DNA from: Hydractinia symbiolongicarpus
Taxonomy: Eukaryota > Cnidaria > Hydrozoa > Anthoathecata > Hydractiniidae
Assembly (NCBI RefSeq): GCF_029227915.1
Contig: NC_079880.1
Location: forward strand, 10,259,501 to 10,319,500
Length of the DNA: 60,000 nucleotides
Reading direction: 5' to 3'
The position numbers and the translations under genes are program-made. Below are positions 1 to 15,100 of the stretch, one piece after another. The notes below the pieces were generated by a model. That model ran no database searches. It saw nothing but the letters and a program-made list of their open reading frames with translations, and had not been told where the DNA came from. The first letter of the stretch is position 1; each line of letters begins with the position of its first letter.

Positions 1-52
1 GCAAGCCTGCATTTTTTTTATGCGTAAACTTGATCAAAATATTGACTTATTA

Positions 53-58
53 TTTATT
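53..58 (-). terminator. Polyadenylation signal AATAAA for the TBC1D2-like gene
   Basis: AATAAA read on the minus strand about 110 nt past the TBC1D2 stop codon at 167-169. The spacing suits a short 3'UTR. This is a motif call only; other AATAAA hexamers occur by chance in AT-rich DNA. Confidence 0.45.
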
Positions 59-166
59 CAGAATGTGTGATCATATTATCTTAAGGACGTGTCTGTCAAC
101 ATACTGTTACGTGGTAAACTTACCAACCTCGTCCCATACCTTTTCGTGTGTGACACCAGACCAGCG

Positions 167-3100
167 CTAATTATCATCATCATCACTTAAAGGTGTGTCC
201 GCTAGCACATCGCTATCTGCTCTTTTGTCTCGATATTCTTGCCTCAGTACTTCAAACTCATCTAGCTGAGCCTATTGGTGAAAAAAAGAAAACTTTGTAA
301 AAGAAATAAGAAACACAAACAACATGAAGGCTAACATTTCATGCTGGGAGGTGTTGGGAGGGATTAAAAATAAAGTTAAAGGGATTACAAATAAAGTTGA
401 AGGGATTAAATATAAAGTTGAAGGGATTGAAAATAAAGTTGAAGGGATTGAAAATAAAGTTGAAGGGATTAAAAATAAAGTTGAAGGGATTGAAAATAAA
501 GTTGAAGGGATTGAAAATAAAGTTAAAGGGGTTAAAAATAAAGTTGAAGGGATTGAAAATAAAGTTAAAGAGATTATAAATAAAGTTGAAGGGATTGAAA
601 ATAAAGTTAAAGGGGTTAAAAATAAAGTTGAAGGGATTAAAAATAAAGTTAAAGGGATTGAAAATAAAGTTGAAGGGATTAAATATAAAGTTGAAGGGAT
701 TAAATATAAAGTTGAAGGGATTAAAAATAAAGTTGAAAGGATTAAAAATAAAGTTCAAGGGATTAAAAATAAAGTTGAAGGGATTGAAAATAAAGTTAAA
801 GGGATTAAATATAAAGTTGAAGTGATTAAAAATAAAGTTGAAGGGATTAAAAATAAAGTTGAAGGGATTAAAAATAAAGTTGAAGTGATTAAAAATAAAG
901 TTGAATGGATTAAATATAAAGTTGAAGTGATTAAAAATAAAGTTGAAGTGATTAAAAATAAAGTTGAAGTGATTAAAAATAAAGTTGAAGGGATTAAAAA
1001 TAAAGTTGAAGGGATTAAAAATAAAGTTGAAGGGATTAAAAATAAAAATAAAAGGGAAGATCTTACCTGAAGAAGTGGTCGATAGTATCGTCTCTTCGAT
1101 TCCACATTTCTTCTACTGAATGGGTTGACTTGTATGAAGGCTATCTGGTAAATCTTTTGAATATTGAAACGAGATTTCGAAAGTTGTCGAAAATAGTTGA
1201 ATAAACGACCAGGATCTCCAATCTTTAGCAAATCGTCTTCGAATGTTTTGAACACAGCTAAAGCGTATCTAAAAAGCACCTGCGAAGAAAAACAAAACAA
1301 AGTTCATTTTTGTGGACTTGCTCCATATCGAAATGATTTAAATATTTTTCAGATCTTTCCTGAAAAAATATTTTTGCTTAAAAGCAGCTGGCGGAGTGTG
1401 AATCCATGTACTTAAATTTAAAACATACCCCAAGTTTTCATCTGTGTCAAATAACGCGCTTTTCCATGTTTATGAGGAAACTCACATAACAATTTAATAA
1501 TTCGTACCCAAGTTACTTGATATTTAAGTTACTTTACTTAAAAAGGGGACTAAAAACGAGTAGCTAAAACAACAGGTAATCTATTCCCTAAAGAATAAAA
1601 CAACGGACTACAAATACACTCTACATCATCATAAGCAATTGGTTCCCTAAATATGTTACCAAGGTATCACAAAAAAAACCATGTTCACACACTTTGAAAT
1701 ATATGTTCGCGTCAAAAGACACCCTATCCGATACGGAATTCGCTTCGAAAGATCTTTACTAGCCGCGTGTGAACATGGTTTGACAGTTATGTGAGATGGA
1801 AATAAAAAGATAACGCACCTTGCTGCCTTCAAACAAAAATGTATCCCATACTCTTAGAGTCAACTAAAAACAAATGGTAACTAAATTGGTTGAAAGTTTA
1901 CATTATCTAAGTTAATCGAATCAAATACGCTTACCTCGATTGGAAAAAAATCCACAAACACCGTTAAAAACCAGTTAAAAGATATGAGGGACATATCCAA
2001 CCTAAAAAAAGAAAAGCTGACGTCATCAAGAAATTTGGAGAAAAATATGTGAGTGAAATTTTGCCAAAGTCACAAACTTGCAAAGTTTCTCGGATTAAAC
2101 TTCGCGAATCGGCATTTTTCGCAATTTCAGACCCTGTTGGTAGCTGTGAAACATTGGTATTTTGAAAAATTCGCGGGAACGAATTTTTCGCAAAAAATTT
2201 GGAAATGTTTGCGAAAAAGACCAACCTGCATTGATTTCTCAGTATAAAATAGTTATTATAGTCTAGCCTGCATCCCATGATGCGAATTTTTTATTGCATA
2301 GACTGCGTATTTAAAAAATTTAGAAGTAAAAAACAATTACTTCATAGATTGTAAATGTGTTCCCAACTTCGGAAACTTTTCATCGATCAAATCTTTACAA
2401 ACTTTCTAAACATTGAAAAAGTAAAAGAAAAACATACACAGTCCGCAAAACAAATCAAAGTGGCGCTACCTTACTTAGGCTGAGAATGCCAGCCATCAGA
2501 GTTGTTGAAATCTATATTTCGGATACAAAACATGTTTACAGCCTTTCAAGGGATTCCTGCATTGGAAATGACATTTTTATATGTTGTGGAGAATAAAAAT
2601 TTGATTATCAAGTTCTTTAAAAATCCTAAAATTTTAAAAGATTTAATATATTATTTTCAATGCAGGAATCCCTTCAAGGAACGTGAATCAAATTCCCTAT
2701 TTTTAGTCCAAATATGATCCATATGTATGATTCATTCCACAGACAGATCCTCTAATTCAGTTAATCGGATTAAAGAAACGCGTTATTAATAAGGACAAAG
2801 CATTTCTTTTCTACATAAACTATTAAAAGTTTCAGGGTATGATCATACACTTCCAACACAAAGGTCAGAAAAAAGTTAAGAATAATTTCTTTCTACCTGA
2901 TCAACTTGCGCTCCCAATAAGGTTCTACTATAGTAATCCAGTGGCATTAAATGCTCGACTATTGCGACAAGACACCTGCGGATAAATGTGACAAAATGAG
3001 TTTAAATGAAAATGTTACATGTTGTTGACATGGTGCGGAATCACACAGTATAACCGAGACGAAGCAAAACAATAACAGGAATACTCACCAAAAAGCACTC

Positions 3101-6100
3101 TCTTCGTCTAGGTAGAGCAGAGCAATGGCACCAAGTCTGTTTAAACCCTACAGTGAATGATTTTAACGGTTTTTTATACATTAACGTTGGAACTCAGGCT
3201 TAGCAAAATTACTGGGATAAATTTTAACTTGTTTTAACCGAAATCGTGGCAAGTCTAGCTGGTTCGAATCTCATATAAACCCGTTTATTTCAATGAAACT
3301 TTAATAGAGAAGCGAAGATCTCGCCTAGCTGAACAACCCCGGTCAATCAGGCCAGCTCGTCTCAGAAAATAAGCTCCGAAGAACTTTTGATACAAAGACT
3401 CGCTCACATATGAAAGAAAGAAAAAGAAACGCTTACTTGACAATAGCCAACAGCTGGATTATGCCAACTATACGCTAACAAGATGCGACGAAGTTTTGCA
3501 GTCTACGAGAAACAAAATTATTGACCATTCTTATTTTATCCAGCTTAAAGCCAAAAAGAATTGCAATGTATGGTACAGCGAGGCAGTAGTAACATCCAAA
3601 GAAGTATAAAAATCGTGACACTCTGAGGTTATATCAGGTCGCGTATTTTTTAACTGGGAGAGGGAAAAAACAAGGCTTGAAGAATTGATAGCGTTAATCT
3701 CACAGAACCATCTCGTATTTCATCTATTGCACTATTTCTCTCTGTTCTCAAGCCAACAAGTGTAGAGCACAGAAGTCTCGTTAGTTTGGAAGATTTTAGC
3801 GCTCGATTCCTTCTCAATAGATTATCGTGCACAACATTAAAAACATTTGAAGCAAAATTGAATTTTGGCCACAGTGCGTGAAAAAAACTACTTACGCCCT
3901 CTGATTCTATCCTATCGTAATATTTATTATTGGGTAATGTACGCAGTAAATCCAACTCGATTTGTTTCGACGATGGAGTGTACACACCCTTCTTCTCTTT
4001 TAACAACTTCAAGTAATATCCTGTTCCAGCCATTTCTCGTTCACGGTTGATTCGTAAATCAATCATATCTTTCCATACGCGTGCTCTGAATTCGTGGGGT
4101 ACACCGTTTCGTATCAGGAACTTCAACTCTTCCTAGAAGAGAATAATTGAATGGATTAAAAGAAGTTTCTAAAACTTAATCAAACAAACGACAAGAAAAT
4201 ATTTTAGCAAGGCAAATTTTTAGATTTTTTTGATAAAATTTTATTTTCTACAGCCCTCAAATAATAAAGCAAGACAAATCCCCTACTCCTTTTTCGAGTA
4301 CATTTCAACAAAATATAAGGAAGGAGGTATATTGGCACCCATTCTTAAGTACTGTCATAATTTTGGTTAATTTTATAAACCATTTTCTCAGTTAATTAGT
4401 GAAGGGTTAATAAACTGATAACCTGAAAGAAATTTACTTGATGTTATCAATCTTTTAGAAACAAAATATTTGACGCAAGATAAAAATTACAGTTTTAGTG
4501 AAAGGTGTGTTTCCTTGTGCTACCAACAAATTTTCCCACTTCACTCCTACTGATACTTCCAATGAAATATTCTGCAATGAAATAAAAAAAAATGATGTTT
4601 TATATCTAATATACAACCAATGAAAGTCATACGAAACCATAAATAATGCCTTAAACCTACCTCTTTATCGTCGAGTAAGACGCTGCAACGATCTGCTAAA
4701 TTTTCCAACCTCTCTCCATCTGCTCCATCGTACATGTCGTAGAAACCGTACTTATCAGAATACCTAACGAAACGAGAAAAGGGGGAATGTTTGCAGGTAT
4801 AGAAAAGTTATTTTTAGTTAATGTTGCCAGTCTAATGATTCAAGAAATTTGGGAGATGGAATTCCGGAAAATCTCCTTATCTGCTGAAAATTGTAGACGT
4901 TAAAAATCACATATATTTTGAAGTACCCGGATGAAGTTAAAGTATTTCACACATCGAAATTTTGGAAGAAAATGTTTATAGAAAAATTGGTGAGATCTGC
5001 CCTATTTTTTTCGCAGTACTACTTCATGAAACAACTAAAGATAATATACACAAAACAAACAAACAAAAAAACAACAAAAACAAACAGACAGACCTATTTT
5101 CTTTTGACATATCTTGTTCAGGATTTTCTTTGATGGCATCATCAATGAGTTGCTCAACCATATCAGCTGAACCATTTCCACCTTCTGCAAAGCAAGGAAA
5201 AAATTTTCTCATTTGCCAAACCCAAGTGTTACATCCAACTGTTCAGACGTAACACCATATTTGTATATTATCATCTTAGATGTTTCAGTATGAGTCTCGT
5301 CTACTCTATGAATTATCTAACAAGAGTCATGTCTGTTGATGACAATACTATTTTTATTTCATAAATTTTAGTTTGAGATACGGAATCTACTTTAGCGCAC
5401 GCCTAATAATTGATTTCCGCCAGCGAAGGCGGAATCTTTAAAATCGCCTGAGGAGATAGAGAGATAGATAGAGAGATAGATAGAGACAGCGCAACTAGGC
5501 TGGACACCCGAAACTTATCTAGGCTAAAGCCTAAATCCTCGTTTTGACAGATTTTTTTCTGAGAACGAGGCTAAAATGAGTTTTAAGCCAATAAGAATCC
5601 TAACAGTGCATCAAATTGTTTTATTATCCAATGAACAACATTTTATTTTAAATTTATATGCTATCGCAAGTTAGAGCTCGTGCAGTGTGGCATAATGAAG
5701 ATCGTCTTATAATGCGCCATCTTTGATGTTATTAACGTTTCCCTTTAATAATTACGTCATTTCTTTCTGTACAATTTTGTAAGCGCATAGACTAAAGCTA
5801 TATTCAGCAGAACTAATTAATTATTCATGAATTTTAATTTACGAGGAATTGTTGAGGCTGAATATTATGGGTGAAATATAATGTATTTTAGCTATAAAAT
5901 CGTGACAAGTGTGTTATAAAAGAAAAAATATGAACTGATTATATATAAAAAAAAAAGTTCAGCCTTGACGTTGTTCTTATTTTGTTTTTATTGTTCATCA
6001 ATTTTCAGGTTTAATATTTTTCTTTTAAAATTGTTCTTATAAAGAGAAATGAAGTTTATGTAAGTTAAGTTAGCTATGATTTACAGTGACAATAATAATC

Positions 6101-9100
6101 AAAAATTGAATTTTAAAATTTTAGAATATTCAATGATTGTGTTCCCCCATATTACTCAGTCCTCTTCAAAGTTCATTACTTTTTAAGATTATTGCTAATG
6201 GCGGAAATCTTTAAGCCGCAGGTCTTCTTGGTTTGTTTTTGCATACAACACATTTCTACAAGAGTAAAATCGTTCTGTAAAGTTGCATCTATTTTTGGAC
6301 AAATTCAGTAACTTCATATATCACTAAATAACTTCAAAAGTTAACTTTTTAAATCTTTTTTATTTCGTTTAAATATAATTCTACCACGAGTACAAATCGT
6401 GTCTAATTTTCCACCGAAAAAATACCGCCTTAGAATTTCAGCCAACCAAATTATTCGGACTGATCGCGCCGATCGCTTTCGACACAACAAAAACCGTCCT
6501 AGCGACATTAAAATGACAAATTCATAACAAGTCAAATATTACGTTTGATAGAATTTCTTTCAAGAATAGTATCTGGCAACTTTATTCCATTAAAGGAACA
6601 TTTTCTTCCAATCGTTCTTGGGGTGAACAAATAGTGTTTTTTGTATGGACGTTTAAATGATTCAGGTACGAGTGACAAAAAAATTCACGTGCATGAAAAG
6701 GCGTTGCTAATAGTGTATCGATTATGTTACCAATGAAAGAAAATTCGACAGAAACATCATAATAACAAATTCTTACAATTGATGAATAGAGAAGACGGTT
6801 TTATGACACCTTCAAGAAATGAAAGTTTTGTTTAGTTCTCTGCATGAAGAAAAAATATTTAAATTTCTTTTTCGAGTGATTGAAAGGTTCAAATTATTAA
6901 AAAAAAAGATAAATACTGTCAGGCCGGATTTTTATGAAACGAATGGCGAGTTCACTTTAAAATCTGTTAGATTTCCACGATAGATGTAGGAAAGGCGAAG
7001 AAGTGTAAAAATTTAATACGGTGAATGTGGACACGTATTTCTGGAGTTTCTTCCATGTATGTTCTTCTACTTGGGCACCTAACGCATGTGTTGGCAAAAA
7101 GGACTAACGGGAAACAGGAATTCTACTAATTGCTGAAGAAAATGTAGATGTTTACATCTTTCTGCGCATGCTCACATTTACTTCAGTAATGAGTAAAAAG
7201 TTATTCCTGTGTAACGGGACTACCTATGCAGAGATTTTGAAAAAGGATAAATCTAAATGGCTTAGTATTCAAAGTGTGTGTTAAATTAATACATAGAAAA
7301 GAAATGTTTACAACTGTAATGGCGCTTTATGGGGACTTGAAAACAGATCGGGCAATAAGGGTGAATTGGACTTTTTTTAAAAAAAATCAACCGCCCCTCT
7401 CAAAGAAGAATCACTATTGCAGAATTAATTTTGCAACACTCTAAAAAATGGTGACTTTTACAACCAGAATAAGCATAATTAAAATAATTAAAAGGGAGGG
7501 CGTTTATTAAAAAAGGGCGTCTATTGGAAAGGGGCGTTTATTACAAGAGGGGGCGTTTATCACAAGAGGGGCGGTCACTTGGTCAAGCTTCTAATGAACA
7601 ATAGCATCTAACGAGATGATGAAGTAACTCTAAAATGTTTGTAGTCTCCAGTTTTAACTGAAGACTGCGCCTTAAGTTGCTTTCTCATTACTATACCAAA
7701 ATTTATCTTTAAACACCACTGGTTGAAAAAAAACTTACAAGTAAGAAACAAACAGAAAACTATTTAATATATTCAACAAAACACGAAACACAACAAAAAA
7801 AGAATACTAAGGAAATCCGCAACGCGTCTTTGATAAACTTCTATATGAGATTTGTGAAAGAATGTAAAACTTTACTTTATTTATTTACATTGTCGTTAAA
7901 CCAGTATAAAATTAGTAGCATCTAGTATCATTTTGAAATCCCCGTTTGAAAACCTGAATGAGCAGTTTGTAATTTTTGCTATCCCATGATGCAATGCATT
8001 GTTATTGTTTTCACATTTAAAATTAAAACGTTTATATTAACACTAACCTCTCTGCGGAGTTGAAAATTCTTTCAATAAATATAAATAACGACTTTTTAAT
8101 TTTAAAAGTTCTGCTTCGGTATGTTCAAACTTCCTAAAATAAAATAAATAATAATATAGGTTAGACACAAAAAACGCTTTAACAAAAAGGTTTTCAGTGT
8201 ATAACGAATCTACTCCTATGCATTGATTGTTTTGTTCTGCAAAATATGACGCTTGGTTGTACGTGATATATTTCACATCACGTGCAATTATTGACAAGAT
8301 TTTCTTGACAAAATTGACTCTTGCACAGCCACGAGAAAGATTTGTTGAAAATTTCTTTAAAGATTGAAAGGGCAACATCAATTTGAAAGTTTTTCTTGAT
8401 CACTATTCTCAACTGTTGCGTGTTTAAATTTTATTCATTATAAAAATTCACGAAATATTTATATACGTTAAATTCTCATTAATACACAAAAATTAAAAAT
8501 AGACAAATGTTAAGGTCTGATTTCAAGTTTCTGTTGCAATCCTTAGCAAATGAAGTTGAGATGGTCGAGACAAATTTCCAATTGACTCACCTATCCAGTT
8601 TACTATAATTTACAGTCTAAGTGATGCGAAACTGGATAGACGAGCCATGTGTAAAAAGTGACAAAAGAAGAACGGGTAAAAGAAACAACAAAAAAATCAG
8701 TAAAATAAAAATAAAATTTATCTTGTAAAATCTTTTCCAAAAATGTTATTCTGAATCTATTACAAAACTCTACAAGCAAGAATTAAGGGAATAATTGATA
8801 AAACCGAGAATGTAGGGGAGTATGTATACCTACAAACCAGAACATGAAACAAAATCTACAAAATCAACCTACTCTGTTACAATCTTCAGTCTTTCAGTAT
8901 CCATCCTCCTTAGTTTGTTCAACTCGAGTATTTCACTGTTGAGGAAATTATTTTGCGATTGATATGCTGTACAAGTCTCCTGTAGAAAAAAAATAGTAAG
9001 AAGTAAATACTCTCTTTAATAATACAAAGACTGTGTATGTCCGTCTGTGAAAGACGGACATGCAAAGTGGATGTGTTCATTTTCCTTTGAAGTGGCCGAA

Positions 9101-12100
9101 AAGTTATGTCTCGAATGTTAATCGACAAATTTAACATCGCAACATCAATAATTCTAGATCTATACGATGAAAGCAACGGTATACAAAAATCTAAAGTATA
9201 ATAATTTTGTACTTTGGGGACTTTGCTGACGTTAGCATAATTTTTAAGCCTTTATATATCCTTAAACGTTTATCAACAGCACATGATCCTATACAACCGC
9301 TTTTAATTTGGAAGTGTTTTTTACTTTCAAAAACTAAAAAAAAAAATTGACCATGAAAGTGTTAACTTTAGTACGGTTTTTTCTGGAAACGATATGTTCT
9401 AACAACATATCCATATCTTTTATAAAATATGCTCCCAGATACTGAAAATATGAAATGCTTAAAAAAGACATTTACATGGCCAAGAATATGTTATATTTAT
9501 GTTGTCACTTCCTCTGTTTCTCTTGTACCTTACAATATTACACTTCAAACTTCTACTTTTAAATTAACCATAAGAAATGTTATAGCATACAAATTAGTGA
9601 GTAGGAACATAATGTATATGAAAGCTGTAAAGTGATCACAAGAACGACTTTTGTATGAGAAAAAGTGAAGAATACAAGGAGTACAAAGAAAAATTCTTGA
9701 CTTTGGATTGACAATAATGTAAAACTTCTGTTATTGTCAAATATTTTGAAGTATTTTTTATGTTTCTTTGTAGCTATGGTATACTATAAAGTCATCTCAA
9801 GGAATATTACACATTTATAGGCTTTAAATTAAGAAAATAAAGAACCTTTTTTAATACAACTTTGTAAGGGAGTTTCCAGTAGTCACAGAATTACTTTTTA
9901 ACTTTTTGTTTTTCAGAAAAAGTAACAGTCGAGTAAAACATTTTTTTACTTTTACCTTTAGCTGGTAGTAATTCATGACCTCCTGTGAATTTGAACTTCC
10001 ACTTGTTCTAAACAAATGTTACAAGATTATATACATACTAACGTTCGTATTTTCAGCTGGGCGTTAATGTAGTGGGCGTTTATTTTAGCGTAGTGTTCGC
10101 AACAAAATAATTGTTCTTTAACAGCAGTAAGACTCATATACCACATTTCATATAACAGTTAATAGTTAAGATGGAAATTAAGATCCGTCATAGACGTTTA
10201 ATCGACGGGCGTTTCCTATTATAATCAAATTTCTACAATAAGTTCTTTTTTTAGAAATAATTCTCTTCCCTTCCTCTTCTTTGCCCACTAAGAATTAACT
10301 GAACCAATGAAGTCGCAGAAAGGGAAGAAATTTGGCGAGAAAAAAATTTGGCAGAACTGGTGGCGGATGACAAAAAATATGAAATTTGACGTAAATTTAA
10401 TTTGGTGCAAAAACGAATAGGTTTGCGGAAAATCAATTTCGCAGATGATAAAAGATACTAAACTTGGCGGAGAGCAAATATAAATAATTTTGGGGTAATT
10501 TAATTTTGCGGATAACAAAAAATACTAAATTTGTCAGGGAGCAAAACTAAATAATTTTGGCGGAAAATTAATTTTGGGGATTGACAAAAAATATAAAATT
10601 TGACGAGAATTATATATGGTAAAGAGCAGAAATAAATAATTTTGCAGGGATTTAACTTGACATATAAAAAAAACTGCTTTTGTTAAAAACAAGATTTGAA
10701 TCAGCAACAGCCGCTTTTTTACAATATGAACCGTAAACTTAGGTAAAAAGAGGTAGTAGGTAAAATACTAAAATCAAAAATTATTTTTTCTTACCAATCA
10801 GTTTTTCATAACTAGCAGGACCGAGAAAAAATTTTAAAAAAGGGAGGGGGGAACTTAATATGGTGGTTTTTTATGAGTACTGTTAAATAAGCCAAATTTT
10901 TCTTAAATTGGAATGTCTCCCTTTTTTTATTGCAGTAGATGCAACACATCGACATAATCTTTCTTTAAAAATTTATAAATTACAAACATACAAGTCAGTC
11001 GCTTCTATTTCTTCACACACATCTTCACCTGTCTCTGCTTGCTCCAATGAAAACACCTAAATTATAAATAAAAATATCTCCCTTATTATCTACATCCCAT
11101 CAGTCTGTTTTAACAATACAATTTTCATCTTAAATTTAATGGAACTATCTTAAAGAGATTGTTGCTGATAAATATTTTCGCTCGTTTTTCAAGAGATCAG
11201 TTAAACTCCATAAAATATGTTAAATCCACTCAACCAAGAATATTTTTTTTTTCTTGATTGAAAATTATTCTTGTAGCAAAACTATGCAATTAGAACATGT
11301 TTGCGATATATTATGACTAAATAATTATGGTTTATTAAGTGATTTCTGTCTTATTCTGTGCATTTACATAGAACTAGCTGTGGCCCGGGCCTGCCCGTCC
11401 TTTATTTACCGCATTTCGTATGTCTATTTAATGTAGTTGCCATTTCACGTGGCAGATATTGGGTATTATCAGATAGAATAAGACGGTAAAATATGTACAA
11501 CAGTAAAACATAATTTGAATCCTTTTTCCCTACGTTAAAATTAAAAACTTTATGCAACACATTTTTTGCAGCACATCTTTTACAATACATCTCAATACAT
11601 TGGTTTCTGCTAAAAGCCTAATAAAAAATTCTCTTAACAGTTTCCGGATCACCATTTCTTTGCTATTTCTATACATAGGAGATATTAAAAGAAACCACCT
11701 TTTCTGGCATATTTTTATAACAGGTCGACAGACTATTTCTAACATCAGTAATTTAAAGAGGTTTTGGTAATTTGAAGAGGTTTCAGTAGTTCACCTATTC
11801 GGATTTAGTTATCATACACAAAGCACAAGTAAAAAAAATCTTCACATATTATGCTAACTTTGTTTGTTAATACTATGATCGAATTGTCTTTAGCCTGGAT
11901 CATTTCTTTTAAAACTTTCTCCTGACCAAGTTTCTCCTCCAGTTTGACTTCTTTTTCTCTAACAACAAAAAACAACAACAATAACAACAACAATAACAAC
12001 AAAAACAACAAAAACAACAACAACAAGGGTTGTTACTTGATGTAGTATGTTACAAAGATACTCCAAACATTAAGATTGGACGTCTTACTTCAATAATATT

Positions 12101-15100
12101 GTAACTTCTGTCAATTCTTTATTTAGTCTTTGCACCATCCTTTTAAGCTATTAAAAAAAGCGTTTGATACGAATGTTAGGAAGGTCATGTGGGGATTTGA
12201 TAACGTTTACATAAAAATAGAATGAATAACAAACCAACTAAACAGACGAACGAAGAGAAAAACATGCAGGAAAAATGTACTTTGAAGAAGTGGAATACCA
12301 GGAAGAAGAATATACGACCAACCTGAGTTATATAATCTTCCTTCTCTTCAAATGCTTTTTCTTCAGGACTAAACTGACAAACACTTAATCAATATTACGA
12401 GCTTGAAAAAGATTTCAGGAACAAAGAAAGAAATTTAAAAAAAAAAGTTGAACGTCAAAATTTAAGGTGCAAATAAATATATTTTAGCGTAATTTATTTG
12501 GTATAGAAAGTTTCATAAAAAAAGAAACATGATCAGACCTTCTACTATCTGTACCACGATTCATAGCTGCAATTCTGAAAAACATAATAACACAATATAT
12601 GTCAACATATTATGCAGCTTGAAAGGAAGTTTAATTGAAGTTCAATGTATTTATTGCAACAAATTGTATACACTTTCGAATCACCGTCACAACATTGTTG
12701 CTGCAAATAGCAGTAGAAATACAAATAGCAACAAATCTGAAATCACCAAAAAAGTATATCCAAAATGGTCAAAGAAACTCAAATGGTACCTCAGTTGTTC
12801 ACTAAGGCTTTCTATGACGTCATCACGTGTTTTCATTTCTCTAAAAGAATGAAAATAACATGTAGTAGCATGAATCTCTAAAATTATTAACACTTTTATT
12901 TTCAATTCCATCTGTTGTTAGTTTTCTGTTGTTAGTTTTTTGACCCATAAGAAAAGTCATGATGCTTTCTTTGAGTGTCTGGCCTCCCAAGGCTATTCAT
13001 ACTATAACATTTTCAAACCCATTGTAGATTAAAATTAAAAAATCAGTCGTGTGTTACAAAATCCAAAACAACTGAACTTTTTAAAGCATTTGTAAAATAC
13101 ATAACATTTAAAAGCATTTCTATTAATTCGAGCTATCGAAAAGTATAACTAGAAGTTTCTGCGATGATAAAAATCTCAACCTTATTAAAAACGGTATAGA
13201 CTTGCAAAAAAAAATTAAATACCCTCATCCCTAAGAAAATGATTCAATGGTTTTTGTATCTCAGACAACAGGATGACTAAATACATCACGTTGCGTTGAA
13301 TGAAAACAACTAGAAGGCTGTCTCTTATATTTAAAATTTCATTTTAGGTATTTAATTATTTCCTTTAAGATATTTTTAACATTTTAACCATATGGAAGAT
13401 TTAAAAAAATTGATATACACAAACAAAATAATGCATAGCTATAACCAGTACAAAATTTTTGTGTAAGTTTGTAATTTAGGGAACAGTCATTGGCAGCATG
13501 GAAAATGTTTATCAAATTTTATCTTTAAAGACATTCTTAATAAAAAGTACTGAGTGTATACACCAAATGTTTTTGTTGTTTTTTGCTACCATTTTTCTCG
13601 TAATGATAGGATTTGGAGATAATAAATAAATAAATTTTAGCAAAAGCAAATGATCTTGTCTGTGGTCATAACGGTAAAATCAGTGAAGAATGAAAAATGG
13701 CAAATTATTTTCGGTATACGTGTTGTTCAGCAAGTTTTCATCAAGGAATAAATTATAAAACTTCATTCTTCAACAAATATAAAATATTTTTATTTTTATA
13801 TTTCTATACTTCAACAAATATAACAAAAATGAACAGAAACTTTAATGTTCCTCAAGTTTTTTGGTCATGTTAGAATTGACAGTGAATTTTTATTGGTTTA
13901 CCAAATTGATCAAGATAACTTCAATCAAAATTTCAACGTTTTACATTTAAGAAAAGCTGAGTTAGAGAAGGCTTAATCAAACACAATTTAACTTTTAAAC
14001 TTAATCATGCTTAACCATATGATCAAAAGTGCTGTCATTAAAAGTAAATTACATAAAAGGTGAAGGTCAAGTTGACATTAAAAAAAGGTCTTCGCATATA
14101 TTGTTTGATAGTATTTTGTTTTCTTATTTCTGCAATTCCAAGAACAGATAATTTAACCAACTGAAACCACACAAACACATAAGAATTGTGTTTACATAGT
14201 AATAATACAACATTGTGTTTACACGGTAATAACATGACATTGTGTTAACAATAATTAACATACTTGTTGACAAGTTGTAGTAATCAATAAAAAAGCTACA
14301 GAAAGGTTAAAATAATTATGTGGCTGCAGCATATGTGAAATATCTGTTAATGACCCAAATTAATCATGTATTTTTTTACTTAATCACAAGCAACTTTGAC
14401 CTCAAGCTGTGAATTATTTTTGCAAATATAAACAAGCTGATACAACAAGTTTATTGAATTTTCCACTCACTTTATTTAGTGAAAAATACACAAACTTCGA
14501 TAGTTAGATAATTAAAAATCAAGTAACACATTAACTTTTACTAACGTTTATATGTGTTATATATATATAAAGTTCTTTGATGTTACCTTGCTGATGAGGT
14601 TCCTAAGCCACAAATGACCTTCAATTAACTGGTGAAGTTATAACAGATAGATATATATATATTTAATTGATTACATGTTTTCATTCTCTGATCAACTTTG
14701 TGAAGACAGGTCAGTGCAAGCAGCAAAGCAGCAATGTTACTGGTAGTATTATTGCTAATAACAACAACTCTTATACACATTCCAACAATTTATTGTAAAT
14801 GTGGAGAAGTATACAAAACTAGTTACACAAACGCAACCAAAAACACAGTAGTCCTACTGACTTCATTGACACAGTCCCAAAGTGGAAATATTTATAATGC
14901 TATAAATTTAAATTGGTTGAAACAAATTCGTTGGGTAGTATTACACGCAAAGTTAATCCAGCTTCTAACTGTTAACGTATGCAACAAAAATGAAGTTCTC
15001 GTTGATTCGATAACCAAGATATACCTAGATAAAACATTTCGAAACGCAACCGTTGTGATGTCAATTTTATCTCCCGAGCTAACTCGACTAGCAGCTGCTT

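Larger units (their letters stand above)
5185..8047. other. TBC1D2 intron 23 (2.9 kb)
   Basis: AT-rich, with a GATA microsatellite at 5453-5490 and the GGGCGTTTATTA repeats at 7490-7580. No exon with matching phase is needed: exon 23 ends with one base and exon 24 supplies two. Short ORFs (for example 6341-6535) show no family signal. Confidence 0.6.

Noticed and set aside
324-1070. 248-codon lysine-rich ORF (GIKNKVE repeats) as a coiled-coil protein gene
   Set aside because: It is a 21-bp minisatellite inside the last TBC1D2 intron, open in several frames on both strands, with unit variants that change amino acids freely.
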